A stretch of DNA of 64,000 nucleotides from Theobroma cacao (taxonomy: Eukaryota; Streptophyta; Magnoliopsida; Malvales; Malvaceae): NCBI RefSeq assembly GCF_000208745.1, contig NC_030851.1, positions 40,573,662 to 40,637,661 of the forward strand, written 5' to 3'. Each line of letters starts with the position of its first letter. Positions within the stretch are counted from its first letter, which is position 1. This document shows, piece after piece, positions 39,640 to 51,940 of the stretch. The position numbers and the translations under genes were made by a program. The notes beneath the pieces are model-generated. The model saw nothing but the letters and a program-made list of their open reading frames with translations. It searched no databases and was not told the origin of the DNA.

Positions 39640-41010
39640 ACTGAGAAGCAGCAACTAGAATTCACAGCTAAAAACATGCACATTGGCAGTAAAAACAGTT
39701 ACAGAGAGCATTTGTTCACACTATCCCTTTGCAATGCCTGTAAAACTGCTCAGCTTCCCCTCTGATAGTTTCAGCAATGAACTTCCAGGATTTCCTGAAA
39801 CTGTATTAGCTTTCTGACCCAAGAAATGTCTGCAGTTCCTATCCCTCCAAGTGAAGTAGATAACAGCATTCTTGATGTCAATCTCCAGTTTGCTTCTGTA
39901 AACCAGACATGTGCAAAATATCCTGACAAAGAGTCCTTTCCGCTACTGCAAAGCAATCACAGCTTCTGCTAGTAACATGAAATGCCCCAGTTGTGCAGTC
40001 TATTAGTAGTTGGTAGTCTGTTTAAAAACAGTCATCCAAGCAATGAGGGAGTGCCTTTGGGAATTTGAGAAGGGAACCAAACAAGTTTTTGCCAGTCAGA
40101 CCTTCATTTGTTTCCCCCCTAATAGCACTGGCAAACAGTCCTGACATGAAATTTAGAATGCCCCTGACAGATAACTGTCCTAGCCAAAGTTCGCTCCTGC
40201 CTTCCAAGATATAGGCTGAAGTCCAAGCCACCCATAAAGAACCAGACTTGATAAGAATTAGCCAAGTATTCTTCAGAATACATGGTTTGCTCCACTCCTT
40301 TAAGTTTTTCAGCCCCAAGACCTTTAGATTTGGGATGACAGATGAAATCCCAACTGATACGAGCACCTTAACAGGACTGTAATTAACTTTCCAGAAGAAA
40401 GAATGGCATAGTTGAGTAACTTTCTTGATGAACCTCCTAGGAACAAGAGGCACACCCAAATATCTCACTGGCAGCTGACTGATTAGGAAACCAGATTGAA
40501 GACTGAATATCTGTAACAGCATGCTGAGGAATTCCTGAAGGGAGTATCTCACTTTCTGAGCTGTTTATTAAAGACCAGAGACTGATAAAAGTCCTGCCGT
40601 GCTGGACACCCACGTTATGGCATTTTTGGGATGATATTTTGATCACACCTTGTGATTTTCAAAAAAAAAATATTTGATCACACCTTGTGCAGTTTCTTCA
40701 TTAAGAAGCTTAGACAGAACATCCATAGCAATGACAAATAAGTAAGAAGGAAGTGGATCTCTTTGTGTTACCCCGCAAAAATCCAACCAAACCCCCATTG
40801 ATGGACAATGAGAACATAGGAGTTTCAATCCAAAGAGTCAAAAGGCTTCCTGAAATCAATTTTCAGAGCACATCTAGGTTTGACAAAATTCTTCCTAGTG
40901 TACCCCTTGACCAATTCATGGGCAAGCAAATACATTCCTCAAACCAAGTTTCTCCCTTCAACAAAAGCACTTTGGCTAGGAGTGATGATATGGGGGCAAG
41001 CAAGCTTTAA
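39640..41010 (-). pseudogene. Decayed LINE (non-LTR retrotransposon) reverse transcriptase fragment
   Basis: Read on the minus strand, broken frames spell the order of a plant L1-type reverse transcriptase. First comes SQSAFVEGRNLV and HELVKGYTR near 40990-40900, then ALKIDFRKPFDSLDW near 40870-40815. GVTQRDPLPSYLFVIAMDVLSKLLNEE follows at about 40780-40690, then LPVRYLGVPLVPRRF near 40470-40430. Frames shift and stop several times. The catalytic YADD box and the endonuclease are not recognisable, so it is a dead, 5'-truncated copy. Its 3' edge near 39640 is not sharp. It lies between the PBL-type kinase gene and the TRIPP-like gene. Confidence 0.8.
40639..40690. repeat. 16-bp direct repeat flanking an A-rich insert
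   Basis: TTGATCACACCTTGTG occurs at 40639-40654 and again at about 40675-40690. The spacer ends in a run of ten A and TAT. It sits inside the LINE remnant, just downstream of the RDPLPSYLFVIAMD segment, and helps break its frame. Confidence 0.75.
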
Positions 41011-42600
41011 GGAAAATTTCAACACCAATGGTCATTTTTCTTAGTCCATCCCATAATAAAAATTGTAGTCACATTCCTACAAGTTTTAACACATTGAAAT
41101 TGCCATTCACTTTCTAATTTTGGTAGTAACTAGTCTTGTGATTTGACATTACAACCAACTTAAAGTTCTAGAGCCACCATCCTCAGTCCCAAAATTTTGC
41201 TATAAAAAGATAAAAAAATGAATTTGAAAGATTATGACGTTTACAATCCTTTTATGGACAAAACTAAAGGTATTCAATTGGTTGTCAATTTTACTACCTT
41301 TTGTTTCTCAAACCAATAGAAGTAATGGTAGGGCATAAAAAACAAAGAGAAATTAAGAATGAATTGAAATATACCAGAAAATCATCAAAACCCCAACAGC
41401 TGTCCTATACTCTTTAGTCCAGACCTGAAAATTAATACTACTTAAAAGGAATTTAAAAGATTTAATAGAGTATAGGCAGCCCAAGCAAACTTGACGAACT
41501 CCTTCCGTTCAAGGAATTGCTCTTTTCTTTTGACTTCGAATATCTATATATATACACAACAATTCAGCATTGCAACATCAAGGTTGGCAGGTGAAGCCAC
41601 CTAACAGCATTTATTTTTGTCAAGATTTTCAACTAGGATTTTCTTATTCTTACGACTTATCTTACCTATCCTCTTACTATATCCTACTTCTTATAGGCTA
41701 TTTTGTTCGTGAAGGAAAGCTAGTTCCCAAGCGAAGGTAGACCTGTGCTTTCTCATGGCTTTCAAATGCTACCCTGGCCGTGTGCATCTAAAAACAATTC
41801 TGTATTATATGTCAAGAATCAAGATTACCGTTCACAGTTCACACTCAGCAGCTCATTGGTATCAGCTACAAGCCTGGATCGAAAATCCATGCTCGACAAC
41901 CTCAACCTAAGCTTGATGTTAATAATATTCACCTGCCCCAAACCAAATGCTGAAATGCCTACATATTCAAAAGGCAGTGTAAGATGAAAAATGCAAAACT
42001 GAACAGTGTAAATACAGAAGTTTGAAGTCTGAATTCTAATGACTGGTAATCAAAATCATATAGATAGAGAACAGAAACAACGCCTGGCTTATCTCTTAAA
42101 GTCACAACCAGGGCTAGTCTTCTTGACCTGCAAATTCCAGTCATTTGAGCTATACGTGAACCAGAGATGCTACAATCTCAACAGAAAATTATAAATTCAC
42201 TATTTTGGAAGGGTAACATGGCTGTCTTTGAATACTAACAAGTTTTTGTGTGGCCTGAATATCTATAAAGCACTCAAGTTCTCGTGATTTCTTTGCAACT
42301 GATACACTTTCACGCCTCTAGTTTCATCTACAAAGAACATTTCTTTCCCATCAAAGGGGGTATACAACAAATGTCATTCTCGATTGCAGTTTACAAGAAA
42401 TCATTCGTGGCTGTAGTTTTCAGACGAATTAGCAAGACAATCCCTTTTCTGCTAAACACAGGAAGATATCTACCTTGGTACCAAAGATTCTGCACAATAT
42501 GGCACTAGAAGCCCAATACCGAGTAACAAAATGAATGATGCTTTGAAATCCTTGATGGCTAAAGATAACATGATGTAAGAAACACAAGTTGCAATCCATC
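41011..42600. other. Intergenic between LINE remnant and TRIPP-like gene
   Basis: No gene is recognised. The right part is downstream of the minus-strand TRIPP-like gene and should hold its 3' UTR. Short open frames at 41745-41987 and 41959-42144 have no family features. Confidence 0.45.
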
Positions 42601-45600
42601 CTAAATAATCCCTGTGGAGACACTAGAAGTCGCATTTATCTTCAGTGAGTGCTCAGGGATATATGTAAGACCTGTTGCACCATAAACGGATTCTCCATAA
42701 GAACTTTAGCTTTGAGGATGGACCTTAAGCATTACATTTGATGATATTTAATACAAAAGTGTAAACATTTTACTGAATGAAGACTTAGAAAGAAATGAAT
42801 AAAACCTGCAAAACGTGCTAGCAACAATGTAAACATAAATCTACCTTAATGGCTGGTAAAGAGACACTGTTAAATACAATTGATCCAGAAAAGACGCATA
42901 AACCACACATTTCTTCTAACATAGTTCAATTATATGGGTAAGGCAAATCATAAGAGGGGAAAACAAATGGATGGATACCTTTCTCCTTAACATCAATCTG
43001 TAAAGTGTCAAGAGTGATTATGCCATCGGTCAATGGAAGTAGCTCAAGCTTGATGGTAGCCATAGATTGAGCAGGAACACATCTGAAGCAATCAGTGTGA
43101 ATTAATACCAATTCTATATTCACAATTTGAAACAATATTAGAAAAGTTGACGCATTACCCTAATGGTACTCTACTCTGCAGCCAGAGATGAGTACATCCC
43201 AAACCAGAAGTTGGAATGACATCAGCTATTGGAGTCAACTGCTCATTGAAAGAAGTAAACCTAGCCCCAGCATCACCATTCTGTTTCAGATTCTCTGATG
43301 CAGTGGACATTGAGCTCAGCTTGTGCACACTACTTGCTTTCCCTGCAAGCTCAGAAAAACCAACAAATGGGCTCATTGGTGATGTTGGAGAAGAATTCAA
43401 CGATACCACGGAAGGAGGTGAGGTAAAGGAGGCTGGGGCAAGAACTGTCATGGTTAGATCTTCAGGTGTCAAATTTGAAGCCTGAAGAGTTAAGACCTGA
43501 CAATCACACCAGTTGAATGAGAATTGTCATAGTTAGATAGATAGATAGAGCGAGCGAGCAAGAAAGAGAGAGAATCAAATTGTATAAAACCTGAACTGGA
43601 AGCTGAGTGACTCTTTCATTGGGCCCACAATATTGTCCTGACATTTCAGATGCAACTGAGATCATAAGATCCCTAGAGATACGTGGTCTCCAACTTGTTG
43701 GCTGCTTGAAAAACAATCTTGATGCTGCATTCAACACAAAAAAAAAAGGACATGTTATTAGTTAGAACATGTATTTAACACAAAATTTGCCAGATGATAC
43801 TGTAAACTAGAAGAAGTGTACATACCAGTGTAGTTGCAATGGCATGATACCATAATCGCATACTGGTTAACTGTCGAAGCACTTCCCTTTCTATCAAAAG
43901 TCTTGGAAGGGGGTCGTAAACTGGACAACTTAGACTTTTCACCATAAGTTTTGAGGTCCTTCCACATAGAAGTAGCTGGTTTTAAAATAAAAGAGTGCTC
44001 TTCACCCCGCCTGCAACAAAAACCATTAATAAGCTCAGGGGAATAGACAACTCTTCCAACTTTCACAGCACCATAAGACAGTAAATATAACTCAATTAAA
44101 CCTTAATTCCAAACACACTTCAGGATATTAGATAATGGCCATATACATATACACCAAAAGGCAGTCCTTGTGTGTGCTAGTGTTTGTTTCTAATTTACTC
44201 ATTAATATTCTGCAACCATTTGGGTTTGTTGCTCATTAAAAATGTACTCACAACATTATGCCATACATTCTCAGCAAGCATGGCAAGATACAGCAACAAA
44301 AGATGAACATATTTTTCTTTTTCTTGGTGGATACCTGGTCATTATACTAAAATGCTAAAAGTTAAAGGATGATTAGAAGTAAATTAAGGTACCTAGAGTA
44401 AAAAACAACCTGAGAGCTAGATTTGGCAAACTATGGTCATCACCAGCTTCAATACATGCAATTGGTAGGGATGTAGGTGGTCCGCCTTTTGAAGCCTCTT
44501 CCAGAACAATTGTTATAGCATCTATGTAAACTACAATATCTGGTATATGTGCTGGAGCAACATTCTGCAAAATAGCTTCATGAGTGAATAAAAGAACCTA
44601 GTGACTATGTCCATAGAGATTGGAGAGAAAGTATTTATGATTTATCAGAAAACTGAACGTTAAGCTTTACCTTTATCTGAACACAAAGAAGGTCATTCGT
44701 GTTGCAGTCAGCAGCATAAGAATGGATCTCAACAGGTTGAATTATTTCAAGTTTCCTCCTCCATCTTCTTCCTGGGATATGGATCCCTTCTAATCCACAA
44801 CGGACAGAAAATCTTTCCCGCTCTAGTGACACACCACGGAAAGATAAAAGCCCTTCAGTCCCTGTTCTTTGACTCTTCAAAATCTTCTGAGAAGAGTAAT
44901 GATCCAACTCATCAAGGTCAAATGATGGTTTAGAACTCTGGGCTTTAACAGGTCCAGGAGGAGTTGCGACATTTTGAGGAAGTGATGACATAGAGTAACT
45001 TCTAAAATGACCAAAAGAAAAGAGCTGAGAGCCAGAGGAGGCAGAAAAGGCAGACCTCTGAGATGTGCTACCAATTCCAGAACCAGAACCTAAAGGAGGA
45101 GGAGATAAAGTACGAGGTGGAGGAAGAGTGTTATCCAGAGGGAGCAACCATTTCAACAGTTCTCCACATGGGTCTTGATTTTCGTAAACTAAGTTTTCCT
45201 GATTCTCAGAAGACAGATTTTTGTCCTGATATTTCTCGAACTGAAGAATTTCAATGACAGGATCTCTTAGAAAATCAACACCAACATTCACTTGTAAAAG
45301 TACCTGCATCCTTCCAAACAAAGAAGTAGTATGAGAATCAGTAGTCTACATCAAGAAGTCACCTAGCAACTAGCAAAATAAGATTCAAGTCAATATGGTC
45401 AATAAAACAAACAATTAGGAAACAAAACAGAAGAATTGCACCCAAGAGCTTCTGCAATCAGTTTGCAGAACCAGAGCAAGATAACAGTTAATTGAAAGCA
45501 GTTTGGAATCAGAATAAGCTTCCTGCAGTAAATTTTTAAAAAAGCCTAGGAACAAGAACAAGGCAGTGGCCAGGTTGCAATATGTAGTAAACTGAAAATA

Positions 45601-48493
45601 TCATTCCATCAAATTCAGTTTACATGAGTAGCAATATCTTTTAAGTTGGCTATCAGGAGTCCTCATAAGGAAGCCTACAAATGAAATGGTAGGAATTTCC
45701 TTGCTGAATACCCCAGATTTCTACCAAGATACCAAGTGTGGAAAAACATAGTCCTAAACTGAACTAACCATTTTCCATCTTCTCTTCTCTCCAGTAATGT
45801 TATCAAATTTTTTTATCCTACCTGCAATTATCTTTATACTTCTCCAAGTTACCTACCTTTTCTCAACTCAGATCTTTAACAACTGATTGGTTCCCTTGAC
45901 CAAAACTTAATCAATTAGGATTCTTTTGGCAGTTGCAAACAACATAGTCTAATCATTCTTTTCCATCAGAATCATCCGCATGTTCAAATTTCCCAAATTG
46001 CACCAGCAAACCAAATGTTATATCATGCAGCAAGGTCTCACTAGCAAAGATCCATGGAAGACGGAGGCAAGGAGCTCTACATGACATCAAGGTACTAACC
46101 AATAGTAACCCCATCTCATCATCAAAATGTCCAATTTTTCTTTTCAACAACTTGGCTCCAAAATATCTATGTATTCTCCTCCTTTTTCATTTTATATTTT
46201 CTGTTTGCTTCCCTAGAAAATCCAGATGAATGTAGCTTTTTGTAATTAAAGAATTTCCTGTCAGGAAAAGGAGACAGTTTTGGAAAAGGAGGTGCATTCT
46301 TTCCAGTCTTTGACAGTGAAGGTTGGGAGAACGGTTTAGCCTCTAATTGGAGGTAAGAGCAGAAAGTGATAGTTCGAGCAAGAGGCAAAGACAGTAGCAG
46401 AGAGGGCATTCCTTGCCTGTGCCCCTGCCCCCTGCCATTGTCATCCCTATGCAAGTCAGCGATTTTAAAAACACTGCAATTACTACACCAAATGGATGTT
46501 TAGGTTCACCATAACACATCCAGCACAATCCAGACAAAAATATCAAGCAAAAGTTATAATAACATCAATTTTGCATATAAACTAGAAACAATTAACATGC
46601 TATCTGTCAGCTAAAAAAATTAAGTGCAAATACTTCTGCAGCATTTATCCAAGTCAAAAAGAAGGAGAAAACAAAGTCATTAACAATGTAGAAGTTCTGT
46701 GGTACTAACCACTATGTCTCCATTGGAAAGAGAGCAACACTTAACAGTATCTCTAGCTACTCCACCAGAAACATTAGCATCAAAATTTCCCCTATCAATA
46801 ACTGCATTTAGACTAGATATGTTCTTGGAAGTGCTTTTGGTTTCATTCGCAATTGACTGTTGACTATCCATCTGAGACGAATCAGAAGCACCTTTTTTTG
46901 ACCAGAGAGGCTCACCTGACTCTGCAATCCTAACAAAAAAATGAGAGTTCTTAAACCTTTTCAATAGTATTTCAGTCTGTCTTCTGTGATCTTCCATCCT
47001 AAGAAATGATTCACTAGCAGAAACATCCTTTGCAGCATCAATCCTCTCTTTCTCCAAGTTTTCACCATTCTGATCGATTACTGTGCCATTGGGACTCACT
47101 TCCACTCCTCCAGGCACTGAATTTGTCTCAACCTCCATGTTTCCATTTTGTTTCTCAATGCCCTTTCGCATGCCATTTTTGCTCATCACTGCAGCAACTT
47201 TAAATGGGGTAATAATTTCTGTTTCCTGATTACACGCTGATAAGCACGCTAGAATATGAACTTGTTCACCTGGAGAAGAAACCAAGATCAAGTTTCATGT
47301 TACAAGCACAATATCTCCTATGTGAAAATGAATCCACTCCATAAAAAATCTGAATGAAGCAGGAGGTTCACAAAAGAAAAAGGTACCGGGAAAAACAAAA
47401 GAACGATCCAGGGAACGTAAAGAATGTATGTCTGGTGCCTGATTCCAATCATCAGGGAGATCCTCTACAAAAGCATATCAAGATTAGATATACAATAAAG
47501 AAATATCAAATAAACTGTATATAAATTCAGGAAGTAGATCAAGACTAAAGAGCACACACCAAATACCAAACTTCAGGAAGATAAAATTTGTACATAAGAT
47601 TTCATTCAATCATGTCAGTAAATTTTTATCAAGTTAAAAAATACCTAATATAATTCCACCAACATTGTGAACCTTAAGAAATGTAACAAGCCATCACGAC
47701 CACAATTCTATGTCATACTAATGACTCCTACAGTTGAAACCGTAGCCTACCAAAAGATTACCTTATTAAACAACCAGATGACCAAAATTAACTTCTTGTA
47801 CCATCAAAATTGGTAATATTAAACTTTTATGAATCAGCGATTACGGCATTTACCTCTGGACTCAGTCTAGATTCCCGATGCTGTAAAAATCAGCAATCAA
47901 AATGTTATACAAAAATCAGGCCAGAGGGCTTCCTACACAACCTCAATTATTTGGTGTTAAAACCAGATTGATTCAATGAATACAATGGGGTCAAACACTC
48001 AAAACAAGGACCTATATAAACAAATCATTATATTACAAATTTAATTTTTTTAAAATGAGTGAGGACAGGAGAAAAAGGAAAGAAAATGAGTAAAAGCCAA
48101 TCATCAAAAGTCAATACCACAACTAAAGACAGTAAAAACTACAAGAATCAAGGATTGCAAAACAAAATGTGTAGATTAGTTAGCTTTAGAGGTTAGCGTG
48201 CACGTACTATATGGAATAGTGATCCATCCATCTTCTTCAGAAACATCAGTGTGATTCTCCAGGACAGAAGCATTCTTTTCACTCACAACATCAGTACTCT
48301 CTCCTTCAAATCCATTGGTTTCTCCACCATGATTTTCAACTGTGGAGTACTCCGGATATGGATCTTCAGCTATAAGCCCTTCCAAAGTTGTCGCAGATTT
48401 AGAAACATAAGGCGACTCCGCCACCTCTTCTGGTACTGGAGGTGGTTCTGGCGTTCCCTGTTGATTGGACCGCAAAGGCAGCAGAAAATTCAT
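42601..48493 (-). CDS. Conserved plant protein, probable TRAPPII-associated (TRIPP-like)
   Basis: 847 aa from ten coding exons: 48208-48493, 47387-47464, 46710-47269, 44671-45303, 44410-44564, 43826-44010, 43591-43724, 43159-43496, 42979-43082 and 42601-42671. All phases agree. The N-terminus is acidic and Pro/Ser-rich and probably disordered (MNFLLPLRSNQQGTPEPPPV). A conserved segment follows: GWITIPYKDLPDDWNQAPDI, SLRSLDRSFVFPGEQVHILA, EIITPFKVAAVMSKNG. A Pro/Ser/Gly-rich loop lies near LPPPRTLSPPPLGSGSGIGS. The second half looks beta-rich and ends CVPAQSMATIKLELLPLTDG and VKEKGLTYIPEHSLKINATS, like the Ig-type ends of TRAPP subunits. From memory it resembles plant-specific TRIPP of the TRAPPII tether. 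I cannot confirm this. The gene structure is well supported; the function is not. Confidence 0.85.
43533..43574. repeat. GATA/GAGC/GA microsatellite tract in an intron
   Basis: A run of GATA units passes into GAGC and then GA repeats, inside an intron of the TRIPP-like gene. Confidence 0.75.
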
Positions 48494-49100
48494 TGTTTTA
48501 CACCACGATCAGCTTCTGCAAAATCAAACACAATACTTTCCAACTCAGAATACCGGAAGTACCAAGTTAAAACAAGAATGCCAGTAAGACACGCCATGTC
48601 CCAGGCTTGTTTCTCTTTCAGAATCCGTCATGTTCCTCACTTGGCTCGATTCTCAAACAAAAGTGAATGTTAAACGTACAGAAAGCTGAGTTAACAAAGT
48701 CACTCCCAAACATTACCCTTCCTACAATAACCTAAACTACACCATTTTCCTTTAACCAAATTCCTTGCCCTTGCCCTTAATTCTATAAATCACCTCCAAT
48801 TTTAGCTTTCTAAGTTCAAAAGAAAGTTCAAGTAAAAGAAAAGAAAAATAATAATTCTATATAAATAAAATCACTGAAATAAATCAAAAGCAAGGTGAAA
48901 ATTAAAAAAAAAAAAGAAAGCAAAGATGAAATTCAAGAACAAAAATGTGATTGAACGATTTGCTTTTGATCATAGAAGGAAGAGAAATGAGATGATGAGA
49001 AAAGTGAAACCGTGAGAGGTTTACCTGATCGGAGATCAAAGGCTGTGAAGTTGTTTTCCTTCTGTATATTAATTGTTTGGTGCCTGAAAAATGGGAGATC
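48494..49100 (-). other. 5' leader of the TRIPP-like gene with a 5'-UTR intron
   Basis: An acceptor TTTTGCAG lies just before the ATG (AG at 48516-48517) and a donor GATCAG|GTAAAC at 49023-49024. A leader intron of about 0.5 kb is therefore likely, with the first exon starting near 49025-49100. The transcription start is not defined. Confidence 0.5.
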
Positions 49101-49285
49101 CAATTTCCTGACGGGACCTTTTAGCTAAGATCGATTTTTTCGATCTGTTATTTTCGACCGTCAGATTTTCTGGTTTCGGGTTCGGGTCGATTACTTTTGC
49201 GGCTTAGGCTTTTTGCTTTGCGTTTTGATCAGTTTTCAGTTCGGCCCTTCTTTGATGTGGAATGGGCCTCAGAGGCTAGGCTAAG

Positions 49286-49340
49286 AGCAGTTTGCTCGAG
49301 CCCATTTTCATCTGGCTCAGGAGCTGTTTGCTAGAGCCCA
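49286..49340. repeat. Short direct repeat beside the foldback element
   Basis: AGCAGTTTGCTCGAGCCCA at 49286-49304 is repeated as AGCTGTTTGCTAGAGCCCA at about 49322-49340, with two mismatches. Confidence 0.7.
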
Positions 49341-49368
49341 TAAAAATTATAAAAAAATAAATATAAAG

Positions 49369-49852
49369 ACATAATATTTTAAAAAATTTTAAACTATTCA
49401 AAAAAATTTTAAATAAATCCTTATATATTTATTACATTCAATTAAATCTTTATATTTTATTTTGAGTCAAATAAATTATTATAATTAATTATTGATTTAG
49501 TTAAAATGATATTTGATATTTTATGTCGTGATACGTTAATATAAAATATTAACATATCATTATTAATGATAATATAATATACTTATATTAGCATCATGTC
49601 ATAATTAATGATAATTTGACATATTAATTTATTATAATAGCATAATAATGTAATATTTTTCACATTTCACATTAATGTCGTGTGGATATAAAATAATAAT
49701 TTTAATTTTAATTAATTATAATTAATCAATCATTAATTATAATGATTTATTTGACTTAAAATAAAAATATAAAATTTTAATTAAATAAAATAAAATAATA
49801 AAAAAATATTTAAATTTTTTTAGATAGTTTAGAGACTTTTTGAACATTATGC
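49369..49852. mobile_element. Foldback / MITE-like element with long inverted repeats
   Basis: The left arm (about 49369-49500) and the reverse complement of the right arm (about 49721-49852) align over some 130 bases. Shared blocks run in the same order: ATAAT..T..AAA, AAACTAT, AAAAAAATTT, TTTTATTTT and AGTCAAATAAAT..TTATAATTAAT. By eye the identity is about three in four. The centre is AT-rich and non-coding. No transposase is present, and no clear target-site duplication can be read. Long imperfect inverted arms of this size fit a MITE or foldback transposon. Confidence 0.7.
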
Positions 49853-51742
49853 CAAATATATGTAGTAAAAAGATATCACACAATTATTAAATTAATCTAT
49901 AACTATAACCCTTTTTTTCTTATTTGTTCGCTTCTTTTACTTCAATTTTTGTTTCCTATTAAATTATTTTGTCTTATACATTGGTATTTATATTCTTCTA
50001 AAATACTATTTTAACTATTTTTAATCAATATTTCTTAAATAGGACCCATTAACATGACAAGAAAATAATATAAAATTAAGAAAGTTTGGATTTAAGTTAT
50101 CGTGTTTCGTATCTTAAAAACGAGTTAAATTCGCTTAATTCACATAAAACACATTTTATCCGTTTAATTAATGATGTTATGGTGTCAATTTGTATAATAT
50201 AACATATTTAATCAATTTATGACACTTATTTAAACAGGTTAATCGTGTGTTATAATAGTGTATTATTATATAAATTTACATCATTTTTTTTTTGAAATTA
50301 CACCACTTTTCTTTTAAAGATCAAACTCCCCTCAAGCTAATACACGTGGTAATTTTGGATTGGACCTAAATCGAGAAATTATTCCGTAGGGCCAAGCACT
50401 ACTACTAGTGATCTAAGCTATACACTACGGGATTTACGAGCTTACGAGCTCGTGACAGGACACGGGACACGTGGAGACGCGGCGACGAGTAGCAACACAA
50501 GATGGTCTGAGTCGTAATTATTCAAAAACTCAAAAAATTCAGTGGCTCCAAGCCTCGGTTTTGACGGCAGCCAGTTGAGGACAAAAACCAGGCCAACCAA
50601 TCCGTTACACTTGTCACGCGACCGTAGCAGAAAAACAAGGTGAAAAAAACACGACGACATTGAAATGACGCCATCTAAAGGATAAGTATCCCAGTAGGAT
50701 CACGTGCCGTCCATTCTTTCTATTTTATCTTGCCGTTGCTAATAATAATATTTAAGATAAAATTAGTTTGTTTGATTTTTAAAATTAAAAATAAAATATA
50801 TCTTATCTTATTTACTATATATTTTATTTAAAATTATTTATTATTTTAATAATAAACGAATGAATTTATCAATTAAATCAATCATTTGTCTATATCATTA
50901 TACCGAACAAATTGATATTTGACTTTGTACATTGAAATTAAGATAAGATAATAAACTATTATTATTCGGGTTCAGATAGATCGTAAATATTTGTCAGTAT
51001 CATTTGAAACTCAATATCCACCGCAAGGCAAAATTACTTTATTGATTTTCAAATTCAAAACTAGGGAATATTTGTTTTTGTCGAATACATTGAGGAAAAT
51101 TTTGCTGAATAGTAGAATTAATAATTGAGCAAGGTCTCGGGGGTCCACTCTGTTGTGTACAAAATTGGGTTAGTAGTAGATTGAGGTTGAGAGCGGTTTG
51201 CTTGAATTGTTGCGTAAATTGGCTAGGAACCTTCCAACTTTTCTACTTTGTCGTGGCGTGGCCTTCCTCCTAAAAAGCTTCACACATAAGATAGTTAAAG
51301 GTAAAATTTTTAAGATAAAATACATTCATTTATTCAATTTTTATTATAATTATATATAAATTTATTAATTTTTAAAATAAATACTTCATTTCAAATATAT
51401 AAACAATGATATTACCTAAATGTTTCATTCTTTTTCTTTTTTTCAAGTCTATCGACGACTTTTTCTTATATCTGTCAATCATCTTGCTGTTAAATCTAAT
51501 CATTAAATGCTATATTTGATTGGATCTCTTAAACTCCTTTGGCGAACACCATATGCTCCTTTCGAGATCCCTTGAAAAATGTCGCAAGGAGCGAGTGACT
51601 GGTGGAAAGATTTTTTTTTGAAAAAAGATAGATAAATTTTTATATGAAAATTATAATTTATATAATGGTAATTTTTATAATTAATAAATAATACATTTTT
51701 TAAAATATTACCGTGTTATCAAACTAATGAAAATATTAAAAG

Positions 51743-51940
51743 TTGATTAACGTGTTCAGCGAAAATATTTTTTTCAACGAAGTGTTTATTTTGAAAATTA
51801 TTGACTAATGTGTTCAACGAAAATATTCTTTTACGATAGAGTATTTATTTTAAAAACCAATAACCCACGTGTAATTAAAAAATATTGTTTTGAGAATGAG
51901 TGTTTAGTTTGAAAACTAATTGATCCACATGCTATTATGG
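51743..51940. repeat. Diverged tandem repeat, unit about 59 bp
   Basis: Three units and the start of a fourth begin at 51743, 51801, 51861 and 51920. Each has the pattern TTGAYTAACGTGTTCARCGA, then AAATATT, then a TTTACGA/TCAACGA-like stretch, then GTGTTTATTTTGAAAA. The third unit is the most altered. Confidence 0.7.

Noticed and set aside
39590..39680. TCGAACCAGGGG-like phrase resembling a tRNA T-arm or SINE B box
   Set aside because: The reverse complement does not form a T-stem, and no acceptor stem or D-arm could be drawn.
41825..41958. Alternative last exon for the TRIPP-like gene, with a fitting splice phase
   Set aside because: The exon at 42601-42671 also fits and encodes the conserved end GLTYIPEHSLKINATSS, so it is preferred.
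42114..42127. A 14-base alternative last exon for the TRIPP-like gene, giving QED then stop
   Set aside because: Same reason: the conserved C-terminus lies in the nearer exon.
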